DNA of 64,000 nucleotides from an uncultured Sphingorhabdus sp. (lineage in GTDB: Bacteria > Pseudomonadota > Alphaproteobacteria > Sphingomonadales > Sphingomonadaceae), in assembly GCF_937872355.1 (NCBI RefSeq), contig NZ_CALMSV010000176.1, positions 1 to 64,000 on the forward strand. The letters run 5' to 3'. This document shows positions 41,979 through 51,003 of the stretch, in pieces. The notes under the pieces were generated by a model. The model saw only the letters and a list, made by a program, of their open reading frames with translations. It had not been told where the DNA came from and searched no databases. How positions within the stretch are numbered: position 1 is the first letter of the stretch; every line of letters begins with the position of its first letter. Made by a program: the position numbers and the translations under genes.

Positions 41979-42761
41979 TCAGGCCCGCTGGCTGGAGACC
42001 GAGACGACTTCGCCGGTCATGTAGGAGGACAGGTCGGAGGCGAGGAAGATCATCACGTTGGCCACTTCCCAGACCTCGGCGGGCCGACCGAAGGCTTCGC
42101 GGCTCGACAGTTCGGCCAGCAGTTCGTCGGTGGTTACCTTGGCGAGGAAGGCATGCATCGCGATGCTGGGGGCAACGGCGTTGATCCGCACGCCATGCTC
42201 GGCCGCCTCGACCGCCGAACAGCGGGTGAAGGCCATCACCCCGGCCTTGGCCGCCGCATAGTGCGCCTGCCCCTTCTGGGCGCGCCAGCCCAGAACCGAG
42301 GCATTGTTGACGATCACCCCCGCCTTGCGGGCATACATCGCCGGCAGGAAGGCCCGGCTCATCCGGAACACCGAGTTGAGCGTCACGTCGAGCACGCGGA
42401 ACCACTGCTCATCGCTCATGTCGACCACGTCGACTTCGCCGCCAAGGCCCGCATTGTTGATCAGCACGTCGACATGGCCCAGCTCGGCCAGGGCCGCTGC
42501 ATGGAGCGCATCGACCTGGTCCTGGCTGGTCACGTCGCAGACGAAGGTGGCGGGGCGCTGCCCACACTCGGCGGCAATCCGGTCGGCTGCTTCACCCAGC
42601 CGCCGCTCGTGAAAGTCGCTCATCAGGACGGTCGCGCCTTCTTCCACCGCGCGCTTGGCGGCGGAAAAGCCGATGCCGGTGCCAGCGGCAGCAGTCACCA
42701 CCACGGTCTTGCCGGTCAGCAGGTTGCGGCCCTGCGGATAGGGCGGGATTGGAGCAGCCAT
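41979..42761 (-). CDS. SDR, IpdF-like
   Basis: 260 residues. The cofactor loop is the variant VTAAAGTGIGFSAA (TA instead of TG at the first position). NNAGLGG, the catalytic serine in NNASVLGWRAQKG and YAAAK are present. A divergent SDR of this kind (IpdF) in the KstR2 regulon acts on 5-hydroxy-HIP-CoA-type substrates, and position beside FadE30-like and FadD3-like genes supports the same job. The ATG shares a base with the stop of the dehydrogenase gene upstream (TAATG). Codon use is GC-richer than in genes before 41.97 kb. Confidence 0.75.
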   Translation of the reverse strand: MAAPIPPYPQGRNLLTGKTVVVTAAAGTGIGFSAAKRAVEEGATVLMSDFHERRLGEAADRIAAECGQRPATFVCDVTSQDQVDALHAAALAELGHVDVLINNAGLGGEVDVVDMSDEQWFRVLDVTLNSVFRMSRAFLPAMYARKAGVIVNNASVLGWRAQKGQAHYAAAKAGVMAFTRCSAVEAAEHGVRINAVAPSIAMHAFLAKVTTDELLAELSSREAFGRPAEVWEVANVMIFLASDLSSYMTGEVVSVSSQRA

Positions 42762-43939
42762 TACACGTCACCCCGCGGTTCGCGCGGCAGGCCCAGGCCG
42801 CGTTCGGCAATCAGGTTGCGCTGGATCTGGTTGGTTCCGCCATAGATCGTGTCGGCGCGGCTGTAGAGAAACAGGTTAGGGAGGGTATCCCACTCGTACT
42901 CGCTGCCCTCGGTCACTTCGCCCGCCTGGCCCAGCACGTCCATCGCCAGTTCGCCCAGATTGCGGCGCCAGGTCGCCCACTGGATCTTGTAGGTGAGGGC
43001 AGCCCCGTCGATCTTCGAATGATCGGTGTTCGACAGCATCCGCAGCGCGCCGTAACGCATCAGCCGCAGGCCGATTTCCGCCTTGGCGATCCGCTGGCGG
43101 ATCAGCGGGTTGCTGGCCGCACTGTTGGCCTTGGCAGCGGCGATCAGCTCGTCCAGCTCGTTGCGGAAGGCCATCTGCTGGCCCAGGGTGGAAACCCCGC
43201 GTTCGAAGGCCAGCAGGCCCATCGCGATCTTCCAGCCATCGCCCACCGCGCCGATCATGCTGTCGGCCGGGCAGCGCGCATCGGTGAAGAAGGTCTCGTT
43301 GAATTCGGCATCGCCGTTGATCTGCTTGATGCCGCGGATCTCGATCCCTGGCTGGTCGATTTCCATCATCAGGAAAGTCAGGCCCTTGGGGCCTTTCGAT
43401 CCCTCCTCGGTGCGGGTGACGACGAAGATCCAGTCGGAAATGTGCGCCAGGCTGGTCCAGATTTTCTGGCCGTTGACGATCCACGCCCCGTTCTCCAGCC
43501 GCCCCTTGGTGCGCACCGAGGCGAGGTCCGATCCAGCGCCGGGCTCGGAAAAACCCTGGCAGAAGATCGTCTTGCCGGCGGCGATATCGGGCAGGAAGCG
43601 GCGCTTCTGCTCTTCACTGCCGAAGGCCAGGATGGTCGGCCCGGCCAGTTCGATGCCGATGTGATTGACCCGGCCCGGCACGCCCGCGCGGGCGTATTCC
43701 TCGGCAAAGATCACCTGCTGCGCGAGGGTGGCGTTGCGTCCGCCCCATTGTTCCGGCCAGCCGATGCAGCCCCACTTGGCCTCACCCAGCCGCTGTTCCC
43801 ATTCCTTGCGGCGTTCGGGGCTGGCGGTCAGCTTGGTGATGCCCTTGATGTCACGGAACTCGCCGGCCATCTCGGCATTGAGCCAATCGGCGCATTCCTG
43901 GCGGAACAGTTCATCCGCAGCCGAGAAACCCAGCTTCAT
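42761..43939 (-). CDS. Acyl-CoA dehydrogenase, long subunit (FadE30/ChsE-like)
   Basis: 392 residues. FAD signature QGFSEPGAGSDLASVRTKG and NGQKIWTSLAHISDWIFVV; the C-terminal RADTIYGGTNQIQRNLIAER. The usual catalytic glutamate of the YEG motif is replaced (YGG), as in heteromeric steroid acyl-CoA dehydrogenases, where the base lies elsewhere. It is followed by a shorter dehydrogenase gene with four-base overlap, so an alpha2-beta2 enzyme is likely. It probably introduces a double bond into a HIP-derived CoA ester. Confidence 0.85.
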   Translation of the reverse strand: MKLGFSAADELFRQECADWLNAEMAGEFRDIKGITKLTASPERRKEWEQRLGEAKWGCIGWPEQWGGRNATLAQQVIFAEEYARAGVPGRVNHIGIELAGPTILAFGSEEQKRRFLPDIAAGKTIFCQGFSEPGAGSDLASVRTKGRLENGAWIVNGQKIWTSLAHISDWIFVVTRTEEGSKGPKGLTFLMMEIDQPGIEIRGIKQINGDAEFNETFFTDARCPADSMIGAVGDGWKIAMGLLAFERGVSTLGQQMAFRNELDELIAAAKANSAASNPLIRQRIAKAEIGLRLMRYGALRMLSNTDHSKIDGAALTYKIQWATWRRNLGELAMDVLGQAGEVTEGSEYEWDTLPNLFLYSRADTIYGGTNQIQRNLIAERGLGLPREPRGDV

Positions 43940-45006
43940 GCCACTTCTCCCAGGATCATCGTGGCCACCTGCTCGCGGTGCCATTCGCCGCTGCCCAGCA
44001 TCGACTGGATCGCGCGGGCGCGCTTGAAATAGAGGTGGGCATCGTGTTCCCAGGTGAAGCCGATCCCGCCGTGCAGCTGGATCATGTTCCCGGCGCACAG
44101 GAAGAAGGTGTCGGCGGCAAAGCTCTTGGCGGCATGGACTGCAAGCGCAGCCTCCTCCGAACCCTCATCCACCGCGCAGGCCGCCCAGTAGACCGCCGAG
44201 CGGGCCTGCTCGATCTCGATCATCAGGTCGGCCAGGCGGTGCTTGTAGGCCTGGAACGAACCGATCGGCCGCCCGAACTGCACGCGCTCGCGGGCATAGG
44301 CCACCGTGCGATCAAGCGCAGCCTGGGCCCCGCCCAGCGCCTCGGCGGCAACCGCGACGAACCCGGCGCGGTGCGCGGCGGCAATCGCGGCGGCGGGATC
44401 GGCCAGCGGCTCACCCTGCGCGGCCGCCAGCGTTACGCGGGCATAGGGCCGGGTCTGGTCCATGGTCGTCAGCGGCGTGACCGTCACGCACGGTGCATCG
44501 GCCGGAACCAGCCATGCCCCTGTGTTGCTGGTCACGACGAAAAGCTGCGCCGAACTGCCATGGGCCGCAAAACCTGCGCTGCCGGTCAGGCTGGAGCCAT
44601 TTGCCGTGATGCCCGCATCGTGGACGTAACCGGCGATGACTGCGCCCGAGAGCAGGCCGGGCAGATGTGCCGCCTGCTGCTCGGCGCTGCCCCCGGCGGC
44701 AAGCGCCTGGGCCGAGAGGGCGAGCGAGCCGAGCATCGGCAGTGCAGCGACCTGGGCGCCGGCCGCTTCGGCAATGATCGCCAGCTCGACCAGGCCAAGG
44801 CCCGCTCCGCCCGCGCTTTCCGGGATGCCGATGCCGGACAGGCCCAGTTCCTGGCAGAAGGCGGTCCACAGCTCGCGGTCGATCCCGGCGTCTTGCCCCG
44901 TGGCGGCCATGGCCTTGCGGGTGCGCTCGCTCGTCGCGTTTTCGGCAAAGAAGGCGCGGGCCGTCTCGCCGATCATCGCCTGTTCTTCGGTGAAGACGAA
45001 TTCCAT
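43936..45006 (-). CDS. Acyl-CoA dehydrogenase, short subunit
   Basis: 356 residues. The dehydrogenase fold is present (EFVFTEEQAMIGETARAFF, RVQFGRPIGSFQAYKHRLAD, MIQLHGGIGFTWEHDAHLYF), but the FAD-side PGAGSD-type motif and the C-terminal catalytic glutamate are absent. This marks the partner subunit of an alpha-beta steroid acyl-CoA dehydrogenase, as in FadE31/FadE33-type proteins. It overlaps the long subunit gene by four bases and shares a base with the SDR stop. GC content is very high (some 60-base lines approach 80 percent). Confidence 0.83.
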   Translation of the reverse strand: MEFVFTEEQAMIGETARAFFAENATSERTRKAMAATGQDAGIDRELWTAFCQELGLSGIGIPESAGGAGLGLVELAIIAEAAGAQVAALPMLGSLALSAQALAAGGSAEQQAAHLPGLLSGAVIAGYVHDAGITANGSSLTGSAGFAAHGSSAQLFVVTSNTGAWLVPADAPCVTVTPLTTMDQTRPYARVTLAAAQGEPLADPAAAIAAAHRAGFVAVAAEALGGAQAALDRTVAYARERVQFGRPIGSFQAYKHRLADLMIEIEQARSAVYWAACAVDEGSEEAALAVHAAKSFAADTFFLCAGNMIQLHGGIGFTWEHDAHLYFKRARAIQSMLGSGEWHREQVATMILGEVA

Positions 45007-45911
45007 TATGCGGTCCCCCAGACCTTACGCGGCGGGACGCGCTGCGCCAGCAGTTGCTCCACCACCGGGCCGACTTCGGCCGGGGCCCACTGCGCGCCCT
45101 TGTCCACCACCGGACCTTCGCGCCAGCCATCTTCCAGCATGATCTTGCCGCCTTCGAGTTCGAAGACGCAGCCGGTCACGTCGGCGCTCTCGGCGCTGCC
45201 CAGCCAGACCACGGTCGGGGCGATATTGGCCGGGTCCATCACGTCGAAGGCCTGGCCTTCGGTCGCCATCTTGTCGGCGAAGGCCTGCTCGGTCATCCGG
45301 GTGCGGGCCGAAGGGGCGAGGGCGTTGGCCGTAACGCCATAGCGGCCCAGCTCTGCCGCCTGGACCAGCGTCAGCGCGGCGATCCCGCCCTTGGCGGTCG
45401 AATAGGCGGCCTGGGCGATGCTGCCCTGCAGCCCTGCACCGGACGAAGTGTTGATGATCCGGGCATCGGGATTGGCCCCGCCCTTCTGCTTTTCGCGCCA
45501 ATAGTTGACCGCATGGCGCGACAGGCAGAAATGCCCACGCAGGTGGACATGCATGGTCGCGTCCCATTCCTCCAGTGTGGCGGAAACGAACATCCGGTCG
45601 CGCACGATCCCGGCATTGTTCACCACCACGTGCAGGTCGCCGAAGGCGTCGAGCGCGGCATCGACGATCCGCTTGGCCGCGTCCCAGTCGGTGATGTCCT
45701 CGTAGTTGGCGATCGCCTGGCCCCCGGCGGCGCGGATCTCTTCCACCACCGCGTCAGCCGCCGAGGTGTCGCGCCCTTCGCCGTTCAGCGAAGTACCAAT
45801 GTCGTTGACCACCACGTTGGCGCCCTCGGCAGAAAAAGCCAGGGCATAGGCCCGGCCCAGGCCGCGCGCGGCGCCGGTGATGATGACGGTCCGTCCTTCG
45901 CAGATACCCAT
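45006..45911 (-). CDS. SDR of the HSD17B4/multifunctional-enzyme type
   Basis: 301 residues. TGAARGLGRAYALAFSAEGA, NNAGIVRDRMF, NTSSGAGLQG and YSTAK are intact. The longer C-terminal tail and the RGLGRAYAL start resemble the (3R)-hydroxyacyl-CoA dehydrogenase unit of peroxisomal multifunctional enzyme 2. It likely oxidises a hydroxyacyl-CoA before thiolysis by the neighbouring FadA6-type thiolase. It lies within the GC-rich block. Confidence 0.83.
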   Translation of the reverse strand: MGICEGRTVIITGAARGLGRAYALAFSAEGANVVVNDIGTSLNGEGRDTSAADAVVEEIRAAGGQAIANYEDITDWDAAKRIVDAALDAFGDLHVVVNNAGIVRDRMFVSATLEEWDATMHVHLRGHFCLSRHAVNYWREKQKGGANPDARIINTSSGAGLQGSIAQAAYSTAKGGIAALTLVQAAELGRYGVTANALAPSARTRMTEQAFADKMATEGQAFDVMDPANIAPTVVWLGSAESADVTGCVFELEGGKIMLEDGWREGPVVDKGAQWAPAEVGPVVEQLLAQRVPPRKVWGTA

Positions 45912-47062
45912 TACAGCCTCTCGATAATCGTGACGTTGGCCTGGCCGCCGCCTTCGCACATGGTCTGCAGGCCATAGCGGCCGCCGGTAGCCTCCAGCGC
46001 ATTGAGCAGCGTCGTCATCAGCCGCGCCCCGGTGCCGCCGAGCGGATGGCCGAGCGCGATGGCCCCGCCGCGCACATTGACCTTCTCGTGCGGAATGCCG
46101 AGTTCCTTCATCCAGGCCAGCGGGACCGAGGCGAAGGCCTCGTTGCATTCGAACAGGTCGATGTCGGCCACGGTCATCCCGGCCTTCTTCAGCGCGTGCT
46201 GGGTGGCGGGGATCGGGGCGGTCAACATCCAGACCGGATCGTCGGCGCGGACCGAGATGTGGTGGATGCGGGCGCGCGGCTTCAGGCCGTGGTCCTTCAC
46301 CGCCTGCTCGCTGGCGATCAGCAGCGCGGCGGCGCCATCGCAGTTCTGGCTGGCGACACCCGCCGTAATGACGCCACCTTCCTGCACAGTCTTCAAAGAA
46401 GCCAACCCTTCGAGCGTAGTCTGGGGGCGGATCGTTTCGTCTTTCTCAAGGCCAGCAAGCGGCGAAACTTCCCGGTCGAACCAGCCATTGTCCCAAGCGG
46501 CCTGTGCGCGTTGATGCGAGGCGAGGGCGAATTCCTCCATCGCTTCGCGACTGATGCCCCATTTGTTGGCGATCATCTCGGCCGAATTGATCTGGTTAAG
46601 GATACCATCGCCATAGCGTGCAACCCATCCGGGTGAGGTGTTGAACGGGTTGGAAAAGCCATAAGGTTCCGCCGCAAGCATCGCTGCCGAAATGGGAATC
46701 GCATTCATCGCCTGCGAACCACCCGCGACAACCAGATCCTGTGTACCTGACATCACACCCTGTGCCGCGAAATGCACGGCCTGTTGGCTGGATCCACATT
46801 GCCGGTCAATCGTTGTCCCCGGCACATGTTGCGGCAGTCCAGCGACGAGCCAGACGGTGCGCCCGATATCACCTGCTTGCGGCCCGATGGTATCGCAGCA
46901 GCCCCAAACGACATCGTCGACGGCGCCTGCGTCAATTCCGGTTCGTTCGACCAGCGCCTTAATTGGAGCCGCGCCCAGATCGGCAGGGTGGATTTCTGCG
47001 AGGCTACCCTTCTTGCGTCCTATCGGAGTTCGTACTGCATCGATAATATAGGCTTCAGCCAT
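45911..47062 (-). CDS. fadA6: Thiolase, FadA6-like
   Basis: 383 residues. Nucleophilic Cys89 in TTIDRQCGSSQQAVH, the NEAFA histidine-region motif and the second cysteine in TMCEGGGQANVTI. It cleaves a beta-ketoacyl-CoA to release acetyl-CoA or succinyl-CoA-type fragments; FadA6 of the KstR2 regulon does this late in HIP degradation. Base composition changes inside the gene: the part before about 46,370 (C-terminal half) is clearly GC-richer than the N-terminal half. This suggests recombination that kept the frame. Confidence 0.88.
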   Translation of the reverse strand: MAEAYIIDAVRTPIGRKKGSLAEIHPADLGAAPIKALVERTGIDAGAVDDVVWGCCDTIGPQAGDIGRTVWLVAGLPQHVPGTTIDRQCGSSQQAVHFAAQGVMSGTQDLVVAGGSQAMNAIPISAAMLAAEPYGFSNPFNTSPGWVARYGDGILNQINSAEMIANKWGISREAMEEFALASHQRAQAAWDNGWFDREVSPLAGLEKDETIRPQTTLEGLASLKTVQEGGVITAGVASQNCDGAAALLIASEQAVKDHGLKPRARIHHISVRADDPVWMLTAPIPATQHALKKAGMTVADIDLFECNEAFASVPLAWMKELGIPHEKVNVRGGAIALGHPLGGTGARLMTTLLNALEATGGRYGLQTMCEGGGQANVTIIERL

Positions 47063-47071
47063 TTCTATTCC

Positions 47072-48013
47072 TTATGCAAAAGTGGATTGCGGGCCAATCT
47101 CCAGCGTGCCGCTCAGCACCGCCTCATCAACCCGTTTCAAGTGGAAAGCACGCGATCCCCATGCACCGGCAAGCGCCCAGCTGCGTTTCATCCAGAAATG
47201 GAGATCGACCTCGTAGGTATAGCCCATCGCACCATGCACCTGGATCGCGGTTTCGGCGGTCTGCATCGCGGCATCGGTTGCGGCGACCTTGGCATGGCTG
47301 ACATGGATCGGTGCGGATGCGATACCATCCTGCATCGCCGCAGCAGCGCGCCAGACGACGGGCTTGGCGAATTCAATCGCGACCGCACAGCTCGCAAGCT
47401 GATGCTTGATCGCCTGAAAAGCGCCAATGGGTTGGCCAAACTGGGTGCGGATTTTGGCATATTCGGTTGCTTGGGCAAGCATCGCGTCGGCCAGACCGAC
47501 CAATTGGGCGGTGCTCATTAAAGCGCCAAGATTTAAAAGGTGCGGATCATCGGGGCCGCTACCTTGGGTGAGCACGCGTAGCGGATCGACGCTTTGCACA
47601 GCCGCACCCTCACCATCGGCGGTCCATGGGTTGATCGCATGGGGCAGCGGTAACTTCACCTCGCCAGCCGCAATAGCTGCCAGTTGGTCGGACTTGCCCT
47701 GTGCGAGCAGCCACGGCACACCCACAAAGGCCGTATCGACCAGCGGTTCGGCCAGACAGGCGCGCCCGCATTCCGCAGCAATCAAGGCCGCATCAACAAG
47801 ACCAAGTCCAAGGCCACCATGCTCTTCTGGCACCAGAAGCGCAGTCAGCCCCATATCGACCAAGCCCTGCCAGATCGCGGGATCGCGCGGCGCGTTTCCT
47901 TGTTCTGTGGCGGCATCCAGGCGCCGCAGCACTTCGGGTCCGTGCGTTCCGGCAAGATAATCGCGGACGCTCTCGGTCAGGGTCAATTGATCTTCGGTGA
48001 AACGGAAATCCAT
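47072..48013 (-). CDS. Acyl-CoA dehydrogenase, short subunit
   Basis: 313 residues, shorter than a standard 380-residue dehydrogenase; the central beta domain is reduced. Seen: MDFRFTEDQLTLTESVRDYL, RTQFGQPIGAFQAIKHQLAS and IQVHGAMGYTYEVDLHFWMK. No catalytic glutamate is found. It pairs with the next gene (end to start within one base) as the second heteromeric steroid dehydrogenase of the cluster, comparable to FadE32/FadE33-type subunits. Confidence 0.83.
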   Translation of the reverse strand: MDFRFTEDQLTLTESVRDYLAGTHGPEVLRRLDAATEQGNAPRDPAIWQGLVDMGLTALLVPEEHGGLGLGLVDAALIAAECGRACLAEPLVDTAFVGVPWLLAQGKSDQLAAIAAGEVKLPLPHAINPWTADGEGAAVQSVDPLRVLTQGSGPDDPHLLNLGALMSTAQLVGLADAMLAQATEYAKIRTQFGQPIGAFQAIKHQLASCAVAIEFAKPVVWRAAAAMQDGIASAPIHVSHAKVAATDAAMQTAETAIQVHGAMGYTYEVDLHFWMKRSWALAGAWGSRAFHLKRVDEAVLSGTLEIGPQSTFA

Positions 48014-49176
48014 CAGCCTGCTCCCACCCTTGGCAGGCCGAGCAACCGCTCCGCCGTGATGTTGCGCTGTACCTCGTTCGAGCCTGCGTAGATCGGTCCC
48101 GAGAGCGAGAAGATATAGCCCTCAAGCCATTGGTTGACGCTGCCATTATCGAAGCGTTTCAATTCCGCATGCGCACCCAGCAATTGCATCGCGGTGCGGT
48201 GCATCGATCGATCAAGCTCTGACCAGAAAATCTTGTTGAGGCTTGCTTCGGCGCCGATCTTGCCGCCCGCCATGATCTTCGCGGCAACGGCATAGGTGTT
48301 ATAGGCATAGGCCTGCGCAGCCATCCAAGCCTGCAGCACCGCTTCGCGTGCGGAGGGTGCGGCTTCTGCCTCATGCTTGCGGTACAGCTCGACCAGCCGC
48401 TTCGCCGTCACCTGAAACCGGCCGGGAGATCGCAGCATCAAGCCGCGTTCAAAGCCGGCGGTCGCCATCGCGACATTCCAGCCTTCGCCTTCACCGGCGA
48501 GACAGTTTTCCACCGGTACGCGAACCTCGTCGAAGAACAGTTCTGCAAAGCCGGTATCGCCGTGCAGCTGCCGGATCGGGCGGCGGGTGATGCCGGGCGT
48601 GTTAAGATCGAACAGGATGAAGGTCAGCCCCTTGTGCCGCTTGCTTTCGGGGTCGGTGCGGAAAATGCCAAAGCCCCAATCGGCAAAGGCCGCACGGCTG
48701 CTCCAGGTCTTCTGTCCGGTGATGACATAATGGTCACCATCCCGAATGGCCTTCGACGAAATTGCCGCCATGTCGCTGCCCGCACCGGGTTCGGACCAGG
48801 CCTGCGCCCAGATGACTTCGCCCTTAGCCATGGGGGTCAGAAAACGCTTCTTCTGCTCCTCAGTGCCGAATTCCATGATTGTCGGGCCAAGCAAGAAGAT
48901 ACCATTCTGGTTGGCGCGATTGGGTCCGCCTGCGCGGAAATATTCTTCCTCGAAAATCAGCCACTGGATCAGGTCGAGCCCGCGCCCGCCATAGGCCTCG
49001 GGCCAGGTGACCATGCCCCAATTGCCGCTGGCAAGGGTGCGTTCCCACTCGACATGCTGGTCAAAGCCTTCCTTGCATTCCAGCGTGACCAGCGGTTCCT
49101 TGGGAACATGCGCCTCCATCCACGCTCGCACCTCGGCACGGAAAGCCTCCTGTTCTGGGGTGTAATGGAGATGCAT
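48013..49176 (-). CDS. Acyl-CoA dehydrogenase, long subunit (FadE31-like)
   Basis: 387 residues with the FAD motif AQAWSEPGAGSDMAAISSKA and TGQKTWSSRAAFADWGFGIF; C-terminal GPIYAGSNEVQRNITAERLL has alanine where the YEG glutamate would be. It forms the second long/short pair with the preceding 313-residue protein. Its start shares a base with the stop of echA20. Confidence 0.85.
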   Translation of the reverse strand: MHLHYTPEQEAFRAEVRAWMEAHVPKEPLVTLECKEGFDQHVEWERTLASGNWGMVTWPEAYGGRGLDLIQWLIFEEEYFRAGGPNRANQNGIFLLGPTIMEFGTEEQKKRFLTPMAKGEVIWAQAWSEPGAGSDMAAISSKAIRDGDHYVITGQKTWSSRAAFADWGFGIFRTDPESKRHKGLTFILFDLNTPGITRRPIRQLHGDTGFAELFFDEVRVPVENCLAGEGEGWNVAMATAGFERGLMLRSPGRFQVTAKRLVELYRKHEAEAAPSAREAVLQAWMAAQAYAYNTYAVAAKIMAGGKIGAEASLNKIFWSELDRSMHRTAMQLLGAHAELKRFDNGSVNQWLEGYIFSLSGPIYAGSNEVQRNITAERLLGLPRVGAG

Positions 49177-49925
49177 TAGAATTCGGCCGCTTTGCCTGTT
49201 TCTACAAAGGCGTCGCGCGATTTCTGGCTGTCTTCGTGCATATACATTTCGAGGGTGAAGCCCTGTTCCCAGCGATAGCCGCGATCGACATCGCGCGGTT
49301 CGAGGCCGTTTAAGGCTTCCTTCGCAATGACGAGCGCTTTGCGCGACTTGGATGCAATGACTGCACAGAATGCGCGGGCTTCGGCTTCCAGATCCGCACG
49401 CGGCACAATCTTTTCGCCGGCCCCGGGGCGATAGGCCTCCTCGGCGGGGATGTTCCCGCCGGTGAAAAAAGCAGCGCGCACTTTGTGCAAAGGCAGCATG
49501 CGCGAGAGATGTGATGCTCCGCCCATCGCGCCACGATCAACCTCGGGCAGGCTGAAATAGGCATCGTCGGCTGCGATGATCGTGTCCGACGCGCCGCAAA
49601 TTCCGATGCCGCCGCCTATAACGAATTTGTGCACCGCGCTGACCACTGGCACCTCGGCATCACGGATTGCCTTGAAGGTCAGATAATTGCCACGGTTGAG
49701 GATGGTGATCCGTTCCGGATGCGCCTGCATTTCCTTGATATCAACGCCGCCGCAAAAGCCGCGGCCCTCTGCGCGAATGAGGATGCAATTGACCTCCGGG
49801 TTGCGGCCCGCCTCTGTGATAATCTGCGGGATCGACATCCACGTGTCGCTATCAAAGGCGTTGACGGGCGGAACGTCGAAGACGATTTCGGCGATCTTGT
49901 CTTTGATCGTGCAGGTGATGGGCAT
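49176..49925 (-). CDS. echA20: Crotonase-family ring-opening CoA hydrolase, EchA20-like
   Basis: 249 residues, almost the length of M. tuberculosis EchA20 (247). Oxyanion segments AEGRGFCGGVDIKEMQA and VIGGGIGICGASDTIIA; PEVDRGAMGGASHLSRML. In the KstR2 pathway EchA20 hydrolytically opens the D ring of the HIEC-CoA intermediate, after which IpdAB opens ring C. The neighbours ipdC, ipdB and ipdA support this assignment over a generic hydratase. Confidence 0.8.
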   Translation of the reverse strand: MPITCTIKDKIAEIVFDVPPVNAFDSDTWMSIPQIITEAGRNPEVNCILIRAEGRGFCGGVDIKEMQAHPERITILNRGNYLTFKAIRDAEVPVVSAVHKFVIGGGIGICGASDTIIAADDAYFSLPEVDRGAMGGASHLSRMLPLHKVRAAFFTGGNIPAEEAYRPGAGEKIVPRADLEAEARAFCAVIASKSRKALVIAKEALNGLEPRDVDRGYRWEQGFTLEMYMHEDSQKSRDAFVETGKAAEF

Positions 49926-49935
49926 GGGTTGCTCC

Positions 49936-50997
49936 TCAAGCCTTATATACGGTTAGCGCCGAAAGCCGGACTTCGGCTTCGGCCATGATGCTATCGACCA
50001 GTTGCTGGCAGCTTGGCAGGTCAGTCAGTCGGCCGGCGACCATGCCGGTTGCCATCAGGCCATTTTCTGCGTCGCCCGAAACAACCGCGCGTTGGATCAT
50101 CATCGGCGCGGCTGCGGCCATCATTGCTTGCGCCAGTGGCATTTCGCCATGGCTGGTCATGCCCTTGGCGGTGCGCAGAACATCGCCCCAGCCCATGCCC
50201 GTCTGCCGTTTCATTTCCAGCCCCGCTTCGATGGCGCGCGCCCACATTGCAGTCTTGCCCGATCCTTCGATGCGTTTGAGCAAAGGATTGAGGATCATCC
50301 GCTGCGGGATGCCGTCTACCTTGGTCGAAACAATAATGTCGCCCGTGCCCGCCTTGACATAAGCGGATTTGGGGCCGGTGGGGACGGGGCTGTCCGACGT
50401 CATCATGAAGCGTGTCCCCATCGCAATGCCGCACGCGCCATAGGCCAGCGCCGCCGCCAGTCCGCGCCCGTCGGCAAAGCCGCCCGCCGCCACGACCGGA
50501 ATCTTAACTGCGTCCAGCACCTGCGGCAGCAGCACAGTGGTCGGCACGCTACCGGTATGTCCGCCGCCTTCGCCGCCCTGCACGGTCACCATGTCGCAGC
50601 CCAACTCGGCCATTTTCTGCGCATGCTTTACCGCGCCGACGGTGGGGATACAGAGGATGCCCGCATCCTTGAACCGGCCGATCATCTTGGCATCGGGGCC
50701 ACGCCCGAAACTGACTGCACGGACGCGATCCTTGTTGGCGAGGATAATCTCGACAATTTCCGCCGCGCCCGGCTGGAAACTATGGAAATTCACCCCAAAG
50801 GGATGCGGCGTCATGTCGCGCAGTTTGGCAATTTCCTCCGCCGTTTCCTTCGGCGACATTACCGCTGCTGCCAGAAATCCAAACGCGCCCGCATTGCTGG
50901 TTGCCGCCACAAGCTGCGGCGTCGCGATCCAGCCCATCGCGGTCTGGATAACGGGTACGCGGCAGCCAAGTGCCTCGGTGAGCGGGGTTTTGAGCAA
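49936..50997 (-). CDS. ipdC: IpdC-like FMN oxidoreductase (nitronate monooxygenase fold)
   Basis: 353 residues, matching IpdC length (about 355). TIM-barrel FMN protein of the 2-nitropropane dioxygenase group: PVIQTAMGWIATPQLVAATS, VQGGEGGGHTGSVPTTVLLP, VVAAGGFADGRGLAAALAYG and GTRFMMTSDS. IpdC is required for HIP catabolism in mycobacteria, and the order ipdC, (hydratase), ipdB, ipdA is conserved in kind. True nitronate oxidation is unlikely in this setting. Confidence 0.8.
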   Translation of the reverse strand: MLKTPLTEALGCRVPVIQTAMGWIATPQLVAATSNAGAFGFLAAAVMSPKETAEEIAKLRDMTPHPFGVNFHSFQPGAAEIVEIILANKDRVRAVSFGRGPDAKMIGRFKDAGILCIPTVGAVKHAQKMAELGCDMVTVQGGEGGGHTGSVPTTVLLPQVLDAVKIPVVAAGGFADGRGLAAALAYGACGIAMGTRFMMTSDSPVPTGPKSAYVKAGTGDIIVSTKVDGIPQRMILNPLLKRIEGSGKTAMWARAIEAGLEMKRQTGMGWGDVLRTAKGMTSHGEMPLAQAMMAAAAPMMIQRAVVSGDAENGLMATGMVAGRLTDLPSCQQLVDSIMAEAEVRLSALTVYKA

Positions 50998-51003
50998 CAG
51001 AAA

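Noticed and set aside
42749..45342. Long plus-strand open frames of 427 and 454 codons opposite the acyl-CoA dehydrogenase and SDR genes
   Set aside because: They are antisense to clear, conserved genes in a very GC-rich block where stop codons are rare; their translations are Arg/Gly/His-rich without family motifs.
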